Origin: Candidatus Aphodomonas merdavium
Lineage (GTDB): Bacteria; Bacillota; Clostridia; Christensenellales; Aristaeellaceae
Length of the DNA stretch: 8,747 nucleotides
Assembly: GCA_018715585.1 (NCBI GenBank)
Contig: DVLH01000113.1
Coordinates: forward strand, 1 to 8,747
Direction of reading: 5' to 3'
Position 1 is the stretch's first letter; each line of letters opens with the position of its first letter. The position numbers and the translations under genes were made by a program. A model generated the notes under the pieces. The model saw only the letters and a list, made by a program, of their open reading frames with translations. It was not told the origin of the DNA and searched no databases. This document shows, piece by piece, positions 1 through 5,223 of this stretch.

Positions 1-302
1 TCGTACACCAGCAGGACGGCAGCGAGCTGAAGGAGTGGTATGCGCTGGCGGCGTATCTGCGCTCGTTTGACGACGAGGACGGCAACGGCATTGCAGATGT
101 TCCCGAGCATTATGCGCAGCCGACAGGTGCAAAACGCGTCTATCGCAGCCTGAACCCTGTCGAGCTTTTCAAAAATGCGAACGTTTACACCTATGCGGCG
201 TTAGCGCTGGTAGTGCTGGTGCTGGCGGCTATCGTACTGGCCGTTCGTGCGGTTGTCCGGCACAAAAAACGCCGCGCACGCCAGCGCAGAAAGTTTTATT
301 AA
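1..302 (+). CDS. C-terminal end of a probable membrane-anchored 5'-nucleotidase / metallophosphatase (partial)
   Basis: Only the last 99 codons are inside the window; the frame is open from base 3 to TAA at 300-302. The first part (residues about 6-36 of the visible piece) reads DGSELKEWYALAAYLRSF followed by an acidic DDEDGNG-type stretch and IADVPEHY. This resembles the end of the C-terminal domain of bifunctional metallophosphatase/5'-nucleotidases of Clostridia, secreted enzymes that dephosphorylate nucleotides. Residues 61-82 form one strongly hydrophobic helix, followed by a tail rich in Arg and Lys (HKKRRARQRRKFY). This is the pattern of a surface protein held by a C-terminal membrane anchor with its tail in the cytoplasm. 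The membrane anchor is seen directly; the enzyme family is judged from this short piece and the catalytic domain is not visible. No clear terminator separates it from the next gene, which has its own promoter. Confidence 0.6.
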   Translation, partial: VHQQDGSELKEWYALAAYLRSFDDEDGNGIADVPEHYAQPTGAKRVYRSLNPVELFKNANVYTYAALALVVLVLAAIVLAVRAVVRHKKRRARQRRKFY

Positions 303-316
303 GCCGCCGTCAACCC

Positions 317-345
317 TTGACACAATAGAAAGGGCGTGATAATCT
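317..345 (+). promoter_or_regulatory. Promoter of the degV gene
   Basis: A perfect TTGACA lies at 317-322. Seventeen bases on is TAATCT (340-345), preceded by TG at 337-338 (extended -10); alternatively GATAAT (338-343) fits the -10 consensus better but with only 15 bases of spacing. The -35 box sits in a weak inverted repeat (CCCTT 314-318, AAGGG 330-334). Start of transcription is expected near 352, about 30 bases before the degV start codon. Confidence 0.55.
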
Positions 346-380
346 AATACAAAATATTACATGCGGGACGGTGGAAGAGG

Positions 381-1253
381 ATGAGCGACTTTGTAATTTT
401 GACGGATTCATCGTGCGACCTGCCTGCCGATTTGGCGCGTGAAAAAGGGATAGAATACGTGCCGCTGACGGTGCGGCTCGATGGGAAAGAATACCGCAAC
501 GAACTGGACGAAAGCGAGATTTCCTCAAAGGATTTTTACGATAAACTGCGCAATGGGGCGCCCGTGCAGACCTCCGCGCCGACGGTGCAGGAGTTTGAAG
601 AGCGAATCGCCGCCTTTGCCGAAAAAGGGCAGGACGTGCTATACCTGGGCTTTTCTTCGGCGTTGAGCGCGACGTATAACGTCGGACGCAGCGCGATTGA
701 GGCGGTGCGCGAAAAATACCCCGAGCGCAAGCTGTTGGCCGTGGACACGCTGTGCGCGTCGCTGGGCGAGGGGCTGCTGGTGCTTCTGGCCGAACAGCAG
801 CGCGCAAAGGGCAAGAGCATTGACGAAGTTGCAAAATACGTCGAAGATACAAAGCTCCATCTTTGCCATTGGTTTACGGTTGCGGATCTGGAGCATTTGC
901 GGCGCGGCGGGCGCATCTCCGGCGCCAGCGCAATGCTGGGAACGCTGCTGCAAATCCGGCCGCTGATGCATGTGAACGATCTGGGCGAGCTGAAGGTGGT
1001 TTCCAAAGTTCGCGGGCAAAGGGCTGTTTTGCAGCGCATTGTCGAGCGCGTGCAGCAGACGGCGATTGAGCCGCAGAACCAGCTGATGTGCATCAGCCAC
1101 GGCGACTGCGAGGACGAGGCAAAGCTGCTGCGCGATATGGTGGCGCAGTCGCTGGGCGTCAAGGAGTTCGTGATCAGCCCCGTGGGCCCCGTCATCGGTG
1201 CGCATTCCGGCCCGGGAACGCTGGCGTTCTTCTTCCTGGGGAATGAGCGGTAA
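381..1253 (+). CDS. DegV family protein (fatty-acid binding)
   Basis: This 290-residue cytosolic protein matches the usual length and layout of the DegV family. Members bind a fatty acid in a cleft between two alpha/beta domains; related FakB proteins present the acyl chain to the kinase FakA. Visible family marks are the N-terminal ILTDSSCDLP (residues 6-15), the TSAPT segment (64-68) that contacts the lipid carboxylate, FSSALSATYN (91-100), the LRRGGRISGASAMLG stretch (173-187) and the C-terminal IGAHSGPGTLAFFF (272-285). The start is chosen because GGAAGAGG lies just upstream (373-380) and MSDFVILTDSS is the normal family N-terminus. It has its own promoter and is closed by a strong terminator, so it is probably monocistronic. 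No FakA-like kinase is in the window, so a role in fatty acid activation is family knowledge and not shown here. Confidence 0.93.
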   Translation: MSDFVILTDSSCDLPADLAREKGIEYVPLTVRLDGKEYRNELDESEISSKDFYDKLRNGAPVQTSAPTVQEFEERIAAFAEKGQDVLYLGFSSALSATYNVGRSAIEAVREKYPERKLLAVDTLCASLGEGLLVLLAEQQRAKGKSIDEVAKYVEDTKLHLCHWFTVADLEHLRRGGRISGASAMLGTLLQIRPLMHVNDLGELKVVSKVRGQRAVLQRIVERVQQTAIEPQNQLMCISHGDCEDEAKLLRDMVAQSLGVKEFVISPVGPVIGAHSGPGTLAFFFLGNER

Positions 1254-1268
1254 ATAAAATTAAAAATG

Positions 1269-1307
1269 AAAAAAACGGGAAGAGGCGCCGTCTCTTCCCG
1301 TTTTTTT
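1269..1307 (+). terminator. Strong rho-independent terminator after degV
   Basis: CGGGAAGAG (1276-1284) pairs with CTCTTCCCG (1292-1300), with one further G-T pair and a short loop. Seven A (1269-1275) precede the stem and seven T (1301-1307) follow it. Because of this symmetry it could stop transcription from both sides. The stem shares CGGGAAG/CTTCCCG with the two terminators after the Gx-transporter gene. Confidence 0.93.
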
Positions 1308-1345
1308 GCGCCGTTTCCCCCAAAGATGACAGAAACAACCGCAGC

Positions 1346-1375
1346 AAAGCCGCATTGACAGTGCGGCGGCTTTTT
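1346..1375 (+). other. Inverted repeat / terminator-like hairpin overlapping a promoter
   Basis: AAAGCCGC (1346-1353) can pair with GCGGCTTT (1366-1373), followed by T to 1375. In another register GCCGCA (1349-1354) pairs with TGCGGC (1362-1367) around the 7-base centre TTGACAG. The centre contains the -35 box of the next promoter (1355-1360). It may be a weak second terminator, an operator, or both. Confidence 0.5.
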
Positions 1376-1383
1376 GTTAAGAT
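1355..1383 (+). promoter_or_regulatory. Promoter of the NusG-II / Gx-transporter operon
   Basis: TTGACA at 1355-1360, a 17-base spacer and TAAGAT at 1378-1383 form a good housekeeping-type promoter. The predicted start, near 1390, gives a leader of about 50 bases with the ribosome binding site GGGAGAGG at 1424-1431. The -35 box sits in the centre of an inverted repeat, so access to it may be controlled. Confidence 0.6.
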
Positions 1384-1440
1384 AAATACGCTTTTTGTAT
1401 GTGATTTTTTCGGCCGATGCGCCGGGAGAGGAATGAAGGA

Positions 1441-2142
1441 ATGAAGAAAAAGGATCTGTGGATTATTGTCGCGGCAGCGTTGTGCGCAGCGGCGCTTCTG
1501 GTGGGGGCGAAGTTCGTCGAGAGTAAACCCCGGCAGGGGCAGCTCGGTTTGCCAGATGGAGCGACTTTAGAGTTCACAGACGTAACGCCGACTGCTAGCG
1601 GCCGCGCGTTGTCGTGGCTGTTTGCTTCCGCGTGCGCGGAAGAAGATGCGCAAACGCAGGAAGCGGATGCTGCGGAAGCGGACGCCGAAGAAGCGGACGC
1701 TGCGGAAACGGAGCCTGCGGAAGCGGATGCCGAAGAAGCGGATGCCGGCTCACAGGAAGGGGCGGCCTACGCGAATCTGGACGAGGAGACGGTAGCAGCG
1801 CTGGAAGAATGGGGGATGGAGGTAGCGGAGAGCTACCTGATCGTCTGGATGGGCGATTATTTCCAGCCGATCCCGCTGATTGAAAAATACGACGGCCAGC
1901 TTCTGCGCGTTGCCCGCACGGAGGCGGACTATAACGTGGTGGAAATTGGCGTGAACCGCTTTGACATGCACGAGGCGACCTGTCCGGACCAGGTGTGCCT
2001 GACCGAAGGGGAAGTCACGCTGGAAAACAGGAATTCACGTTTGCTGGGAAGCTACATTATCTGCATGCCGAATAACGTGGTGCTCGAGCTGAAGACGCCG
2101 GAAGAACTGCTGGACCTGTTGGCACAGTCCACCGTGGAATAA
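1441..2142 (+). CDS. Membrane-anchored NusG domain II protein with an acidic repeat linker
   Basis: This 233-residue protein begins with an uncleaved-looking membrane helix (about residues 7-22 after MKKKDLW) and is predicted to face outward. Residues about 68-106 are a low-complexity linker of Ala, Glu and Asp with an internal repeat. Residues about 140-220 are a NusG domain II (NusG_II family): VNRFDMHEAT, then C181-PDQV-C186, EVTLENR and IICMPNNVVLEL. This family is not the transcription factor NusG; it shares only the fold of one domain and usually occurs as a membrane-anchored extracytoplasmic protein next to Gx-transporter genes, as I recall for the EetA/EetB pair of flavin-based electron transfer loci. 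The Cys pair is typical of the family; its role is not known to me. The start at 1441 is preferred over an in-frame ATG at 1417 because GGGAGAGG lies 9 bases before it. Fifteen bases separate its stop from the next start codon, so the two genes form an operon. Confidence 0.85.
   Translation: MKKKDLWIIVAAALCAAALLVGAKFVESKPRQGQLGLPDGATLEFTDVTPTASGRALSWLFASACAEEDAQTQEADAAEADAEEADAAETEPAEADAEEADAGSQEGAAYANLDEETVAALEEWGMEVAESYLIVWMGDYFQPIPLIEKYDGQLLRVARTEADYNVVEIGVNRFDMHEATCPDQVCLTEGEVTLENRNSRLLGSYIICMPNNVVLELKTPEELLDLLAQSTVE
1672..1746 (+). repeat. In-gene tandem repeat encoding an acidic Ala/Glu/Asp linker
   Basis: Two 30-base copies (1672-1701 and 1717-1746) encode the same ten residues AEADAEEADA, differ at three third-codon positions and are 45 bases apart. 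Related GAAGCGGATGC-type pieces flank them. Such repeats commonly vary in copy number between strains. The encoded stretch joins the membrane helix to the folded domain of the NusG-II protein. Confidence 0.85.
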
Positions 2143-2157
2143 CGGAGGCGAAGAGCC

Positions 2158-2748
2158 ATGAATCGCAAAAAAGATCCTGTAAGCGAGCTGACGTTTTCAG
2201 CATTGCTGACGACGATCATGTTGATTCTCGGATATATCGAGAGCCTCTTTCCAATACCGGGTATGCCGGGACTCAAGCTGGGACTGTCCAACAGCGTGCT
2301 GATGCTGGCGCTGTATTGGATGGGGATTCCGGCGGCGATCATGCTGATGGTGATCAAGGTTGTGCTCAGCGGATTGCTGTTTGGCGGCGTGATGAGCATG
2401 GCGTATGCGTTTGCGGGTGGAGTGCTGAGCCTGGCGGTGATGAGCGTGCTGGTGTATTGCTTCCGCTCTTTCGGGACGTTGGGCGTGGGTATCGCCGGCG
2501 CGGTGTGCCACAATGTAGGACAGGTGTTGATGGCGATCCTCATCCTGCATACGAACGAGCTTCTCTATTACATGGGCATTCTCATGCTGGTCGGAATTGC
2601 AACGGGGGCCGCGACGGGCTCTGTGGCGTCGCTGCTGATGAAGCACATACCGCCCAAGGTGCGTGAGAAAGTTAAAAAGAGTGAACCCCCTGCGGAGCAG
2701 GAAAACGGCCAGACGCCAGACAAACAAGATGCAAACGGGAAGCCATAA
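2158..2748 (+). CDS. Gx transporter family membrane protein (formerly 'heptaprenyl diphosphate synthase component I')
   Basis: This 196-residue protein is almost entirely membrane helices between residues about 12 and 161, followed by a charged cytosolic-looking tail (residues 164-196). ESLFPIPGMPGLKLGLSN (28-45) is the signature near the first helices, and FGGVMSMAYAFAGG (75-88) and AVCHNVGQV (115-123) are further family segments. The family resembles the substrate-binding (S) subunits of ECF vitamin transporters. The old name as a prenyl diphosphate synthase subunit is an annotation inherited from a neighbour and is not supported by an isoprenoid synthase motif here. GGAGG at 2144-2148 lies 9 bases before the ATG. 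It follows a NusG-II gene directly, a conserved pairing in Clostridia and in extracellular electron transfer loci, which suggests a joint role in flavin or quinone-linked redox chemistry at the membrane. The substrate is unknown. The stop codon lies in the loop of the terminator. Confidence 0.88.
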   Translation: MNRKKDPVSELTFSALLTTIMLILGYIESLFPIPGMPGLKLGLSNSVLMLALYWMGIPAAIMLMVIKVVLSGLLFGGVMSMAYAFAGGVLSLAVMSVLVYCFRSFGTLGVGIAGAVCHNVGQVLMAILILHTNELLYYMGILMLVGIATGAATGSVASLLMKHIPPKVREKVKKSEPPAEQENGQTPDKQDANGKP

Positions 2749-2762
2749 GGCTTCCCGTTTTT
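2733..2762 (+). terminator. Rho-independent terminator overlapping the end of the Gx-transporter gene
   Basis: A perfect 12-base-pair stem (2733-2744 with 2749-2760) has the 4-base loop ATAA, which contains the stop codon of the gene. The T run continues to 2762. The last codons of the gene therefore double as the left arm of the terminator. Confidence 0.93.
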
Positions 2763-2839
2763 AGCCGGTGGAAATATCTATTCTGGGCCGTTTGGCGCTT
2801 ACAACCCTCCGATTGCAAACCGAATCCGGCCGCGTGTTG

Positions 2840-2867
2840 CGGGAAGCCCTAGGGCTTCCCGTTTTTT
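2840..2867 (+). terminator. Second, near-identical rho-independent terminator
   Basis: A perfect 22-base palindrome at 2840-2861 (9-pair stem CGGGAAGCC/GGCTTCCCG, loop CTAG) is followed by six T (2862-2867). Stem and T tract nearly copy the terminator about 105 bases upstream, which suggests a duplicated or dispersed terminator sequence. Confidence 0.9.
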
Positions 2868-3008
2868 CTGCCGGTTTGGCCGGTGAAATAGCGGCCGTGT
2901 CCATTGCCGCCCAGGCTAGAGACAGGCGAACCGCCGGGGCGCCGTTTCGCGCGGGGACGGCTTTGGAGGAAGCAGGAAATAGCTTCTACAAATGAAAAAA
3001 AGTGAGAG
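2868..3008. other. Intergenic stretch with no supported gene
   Basis: The gap between the Gx-transporter gene and the secreted reductase is 355 bases (2749-3103). It holds a terminator at 2840-2867 and the reductase promoter region from about 3009. I see no gene in the remaining part: the GTG-initiated frame 2768-2995 runs straight through the terminator and resembles no family, and the GGAGGAAGCAGG at 2965-2976 is followed only by a 31-codon frame (2992-3087) that runs through the promoter elements. Confidence 0.6.
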
Positions 3009-3056
3009 TTGCATACCAAAATTTCGTGATATAAATAACCATATTTGTGATATTAT
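3009..3056 (+). promoter_or_regulatory. AT-rich promoter region of the secreted reductase
   Basis: Two possible extended -10 elements occur: TGATATAAA (3027-3035; hexamer TATAAA) and TGATATTAT (3048-3056; hexamer TATTAT). The best -35-like sequence for the first is TTGCAT at 3009-3014, with 15 bases of spacing. Both lie in a pair of direct repeats. The start from the second would leave a leader of about 40 bases before the start codon, with ribosome binding site GAAAGGAAGGGA at 3086-3097. Confidence 0.5.
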
Positions 3057-3060
3057 TAAC
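3021..3060. repeat. Direct repeat in the reductase promoter region
   Basis: The stretch ATTTCGTGATATAAATAAC (3021-3039) is repeated imperfectly as ATTTGTGATATTATTAAC (3043-3060), about two DNA helical turns apart. The core GTGATAT is identical. It may be a pair of regulator sites or a doubled -10 element. Between them AAATA and TATTT form a small inverted repeat (3033-3037 and 3042-3046). Confidence 0.5.
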
Positions 3061-3103
3061 GTGGGCTATGGCCCAAAGGCAACATGAAAGGAAGGGACCT
3101 AAA

Positions 3104-4990
3104 ATGAGGAAGATTCTTGGCATTCTTCTCACTGCAGCCATGATGCTCTCGCTGTTTTCCGGCGCTGCATTCGCGGCAGGCATGACGCCCGGCACGTATA
3201 CGGAAACCGTGACCGGCATGTTCCCGGATCTCGTTGTCGAGGTAACCGTTTCGGAGGATGCTATTGAATCAGTGACGGTCGTCTCCAGCAACGAAACTTC
3301 GACGGGTATTCCGGCGCTCACGGAAATCCCGGCGGCGATTGTGGAAAACCAAAGCATTGCCATTGACGTTGTGACCGGCGCGACGATGACGTCCAACGGC
3401 ATCATCGAAGCGGTGCGGCTGGCGTTGACCGAAGCCGGCGCGAACATCGCCGATTTTGAGACCGAGGTTGCTACCTCCGTCGAGCTCGCTCCCTCCTATT
3501 ATCCTGTGATGGGCTCCTTTGAAGTGCCTGAGGAGTGGGACGAGAGCTACGAAGTGGTCGTTGTCGGTTCTGGCTTTGCGGGGCTTGCGGCTGCGTATGC
3601 TTCCGCCTCCGAAGGGGCGAACACGCTGCTGATTGAAAAGCTATCGACCGTGGGCGGCAACTCCGCCATCAACGGCGGGCAGTATGCGGCCTATACGTCC
3701 AAGGTTGCGGCCGAATTGCAGGAAAAATACAACCTTGAGCCGGATACGGCTGAAAAGCACATCGAAGACACGATGAACGGCGGCGACCAGATGTCCAATG
3801 AGGAACTGGTTGAAGTGATGGTTTACGGCTCGCCGTATTTCTTCGACCTGCTGCTGGATAACGGCCTGGTCATCCGCGACACGCTGGCCCGTCCGGGCGG
3901 ACACTACGGCTACCGCACGTACGTGACCGAGAACCAGATCGGCGCGGACATCACCAACATCGAGTACAAGATGGTGCAGAGCACTGATTGCACGGTGCAG
4001 CTCAACACCAAGATGGTGGAAATCTACCGCACGCGTGACGAGGAAAACCGCGTGGTGGGCATCCGCGTGGCGACTGCGGATGGCTATAAGGACATCGAAG
4101 CGACCAAGGGCGTCATCCTGGCGACCGGCGGCTTCTCCTCCAACATCGATATGCGCCAGACGCAGGTGCCTTACCTGACCGGCGACCTGCCGACCACCAA
4201 CATCACTTCCGCCTCCACGGGCGAGGGCATCTACCTCGCGCAGGCGATCGGCGCCAATACCATGCAGATGAGCAACATCCAGCGCTATCCGTGGGCGGAT
4301 CCGAACACCGGCGTGCTGGACACCTACGCGGTGTGGCCGTTCACCGGCCCGTCCTACGGCATCATCTACGTGGACTATAACGGCAACCGCTACGTCAACG
4401 AAGGCGACCGCCGCGACGTGTGCGCCAACGCTGCCGTGGATACCGGCTTTGGCTCCACCTATGCGATCTTCACTTGGGATATCATCAAGGGCTTCGCACT
4501 TGAGAGCGAGCTGGAAAGCGGTATCGCCAGTGGCCGTGTCCTCCAGGCTGACACGCTGGAAGAGCTGGCCGAGAAGATCAACGCTTTTGCCATCCATGGC
4601 GAGTACCCGTCTGTGACGGCCGAGAACCTGCAGGCGACGATTGAGCGCCATAACGGCTTCATCGACAGCGGCGTGGACGAGGACTTCGGCAAAGTGATGG
4701 CCGCGACGATGGTGAAGATTGAAGAAGGCCCCTATTACGCGCTGCCGCAGTATCCTTCCGTGCACCACACGATGGGCGGCCTTGTCATCACGGACAAGAC
4801 CGAGGTCAAGGATATCTATGGCCAGATCATTCCGGGCCTGTACGCTGCGGGCGAAGTGACCGGCGGCGTCCATGGCACGAACCGCCTTGGCTCCAACGCT
4901 GATGCAGACAGCTGCACGTTCGGCTATCTGGCCGGCCTGTACGTCTCCACCGGCGAGCTGCCTGAATGGCATCCGGCGAACGCCCAATAA
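3104..4990 (+). CDS. Secreted FMN/FAD flavoprotein reductase of the fumarate/urocanate reductase family
   Basis: This 628-residue protein starts with a Sec signal peptide (MRKILGILLTAAMMLSLF, likely cut near AFA, residues 22-24), so it acts outside the membrane. Residues about 29-115 are an FMN-binding domain with the flavinylation motif D88-V-V-T91-G-A-T94; Thr94 is the expected site of covalent FMN attached by an ApbE transferase. Residues about 147-615 are an FAD-binding domain: dinucleotide fold VVVVGSGFAGLAA (151-163), acidic E178, STVGGNSAINGG (181-192), ATGGFSS (340-346), PSVHHTMGGL (551-560), YAAGEVTGGVHGTNRLGSNA (580-599). His554 and Arg594 sit 40 residues apart, as do the substrate-binding His and Arg of flavocytochrome c fumarate reductase and of urocanate reductase. 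Relatives reduce fumarate, urocanate, methacrylate and other enoates as terminal electron acceptors. The proton-donor arginine of those enzymes is expected after the YAIF segment (453-456), but no Arg occurs from 438 to 477, so the substrate cannot be assigned. The start at 3104 is fixed by the signal peptide and GGAAGGGA upstream. Codons ending in C are strongly preferred, suggesting high expression. A LysR gene follows. Confidence 0.88.
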   Translation: MRKILGILLTAAMMLSLFSGAAFAAGMTPGTYTETVTGMFPDLVVEVTVSEDAIESVTVVSSNETSTGIPALTEIPAAIVENQSIAIDVVTGATMTSNGIIEAVRLALTEAGANIADFETEVATSVELAPSYYPVMGSFEVPEEWDESYEVVVVGSGFAGLAAAYASASEGANTLLIEKLSTVGGNSAINGGQYAAYTSKVAAELQEKYNLEPDTAEKHIEDTMNGGDQMSNEELVEVMVYGSPYFFDLLLDNGLVIRDTLARPGGHYGYRTYVTENQIGADITNIEYKMVQSTDCTVQLNTKMVEIYRTRDEENRVVGIRVATADGYKDIEATKGVILATGGFSSNIDMRQTQVPYLTGDLPTTNITSASTGEGIYLAQAIGANTMQMSNIQRYPWADPNTGVLDTYAVWPFTGPSYGIIYVDYNGNRYVNEGDRRDVCANAAVDTGFGSTYAIFTWDIIKGFALESELESGIASGRVLQADTLEELAEKINAFAIHGEYPSVTAENLQATIERHNGFIDSGVDEDFGKVMAATMVKIEEGPYYALPQYPSVHHTMGGLVITDKTEVKDIYGQIIPGLYAAGEVTGGVHGTNRLGSNADADSCTFGYLAGLYVSTGELPEWHPANAQ

Positions 4991-4994
4991 GGCT

Positions 4995-5067
4995 GCAATT
5001 GCCTTTGCCGCAACTGCCCCGGGGCATATGGTATGCTCCGGGGCGATTGCTGTCTGCTGCCAATTGC
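4995..5067 (+). other. Large hairpin structure between the reductase and lysR
   Basis: A 13-pair stem (5016-5028 with 5032-5044, one G-T pair) has the 3-base loop TGG. GCAATTG (4995-5001) and CAATTGC (5061-5067) can form an outer 7-pair stem around it. There is no T tract after the stem, so it is not a standard intrinsic terminator; it could shield the 3' end of the reductase mRNA or help termination in another way. Confidence 0.6.
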
Positions 5068-5075
5068 GCGATTCC

Positions 5076-5105
5076 TTTCATCTATAAGGCCGTGTATGGT
5101 ATGAT
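5076..5105 (+). promoter_or_regulatory. Probable lysR promoter with extended -10
   Basis: TGGTATGAT at 5097-5105 is an extended -10 element (hexamer TATGAT 5100-5105). The -35 is poor (TTTCAT at 5076-5081, spacing 18), as is common when the TGn extension is present. The same TGGTATGAT recurs in the FAD synthetase promoter. The leader would be about 110 bases long. Confidence 0.5.
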
Positions 5106-5170
5106 GCAATGGGAGAAGGGGAAAGCGGGACTCGCCAAGGCGCAGAGAAAGCCGCGCGCGTACATGCTGC

Positions 5171-5184
5171 CCGGAAATTTCCGG
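5171..5184. promoter_or_regulatory. Perfect palindrome CCGGAAATTTCCGG in the lysR leader
   Basis: This 14-base perfect palindrome lies 40 bases before the lysR start codon and about 65 bases after the predicted transcription start. It could be an operator for the LysR protein or another dimeric regulator. No function is shown by the sequence itself. Confidence 0.4.
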
Positions 5185-5223
5185 CCCTGAACGCCGCGCA
5201 AAACATACAAAAGGAGCCGTCCC

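Noticed and set aside
536..1205. Two long - strand frames opposite degV
   Set aside because: The + strand DegV protein is unambiguous; the antisense products are low-complexity and resemble no family.
1672..1746. CRISPR array or mobile element repeat
   Set aside because: The repeats are in frame, encode an acidic linker, have no spacer structure and no inverted ends.
1441..2142. Transcription elongation factor NusG
   Set aside because: Only the domain II fold is shared; the protein has a membrane helix and lacks the NGN and KOW arrangement of NusG.
2158..2748. Heptaprenyl diphosphate synthase subunit
   Set aside because: The protein is an integral membrane protein without prenyltransferase motifs; the name is historical for this family.
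2768..2995. 75-codon GTG-initiated frame in the gap before the reductase
   Set aside because: It runs through the terminator at 2840-2867, has no proper ribosome binding site and no recognisable protein features.
2992..3087. 31-codon ATG frame (MKKSESCIPKF...) preceded by GGAGGAAGCAGG
   Set aside because: It spans the promoter repeats of the reductase, the purine-rich stretch is more than 15 bases from the ATG, and AT-rich promoter DNA explains the frame.
3641..4987. Long open frame of 448 codons on the - strand opposite the reductase
   Set aside because: It is a shadow of the strongly biased, GC-rich codon use of the reductase; the + strand protein has clear domains and a signal peptide, the - strand frame has no family features or ribosome binding site.
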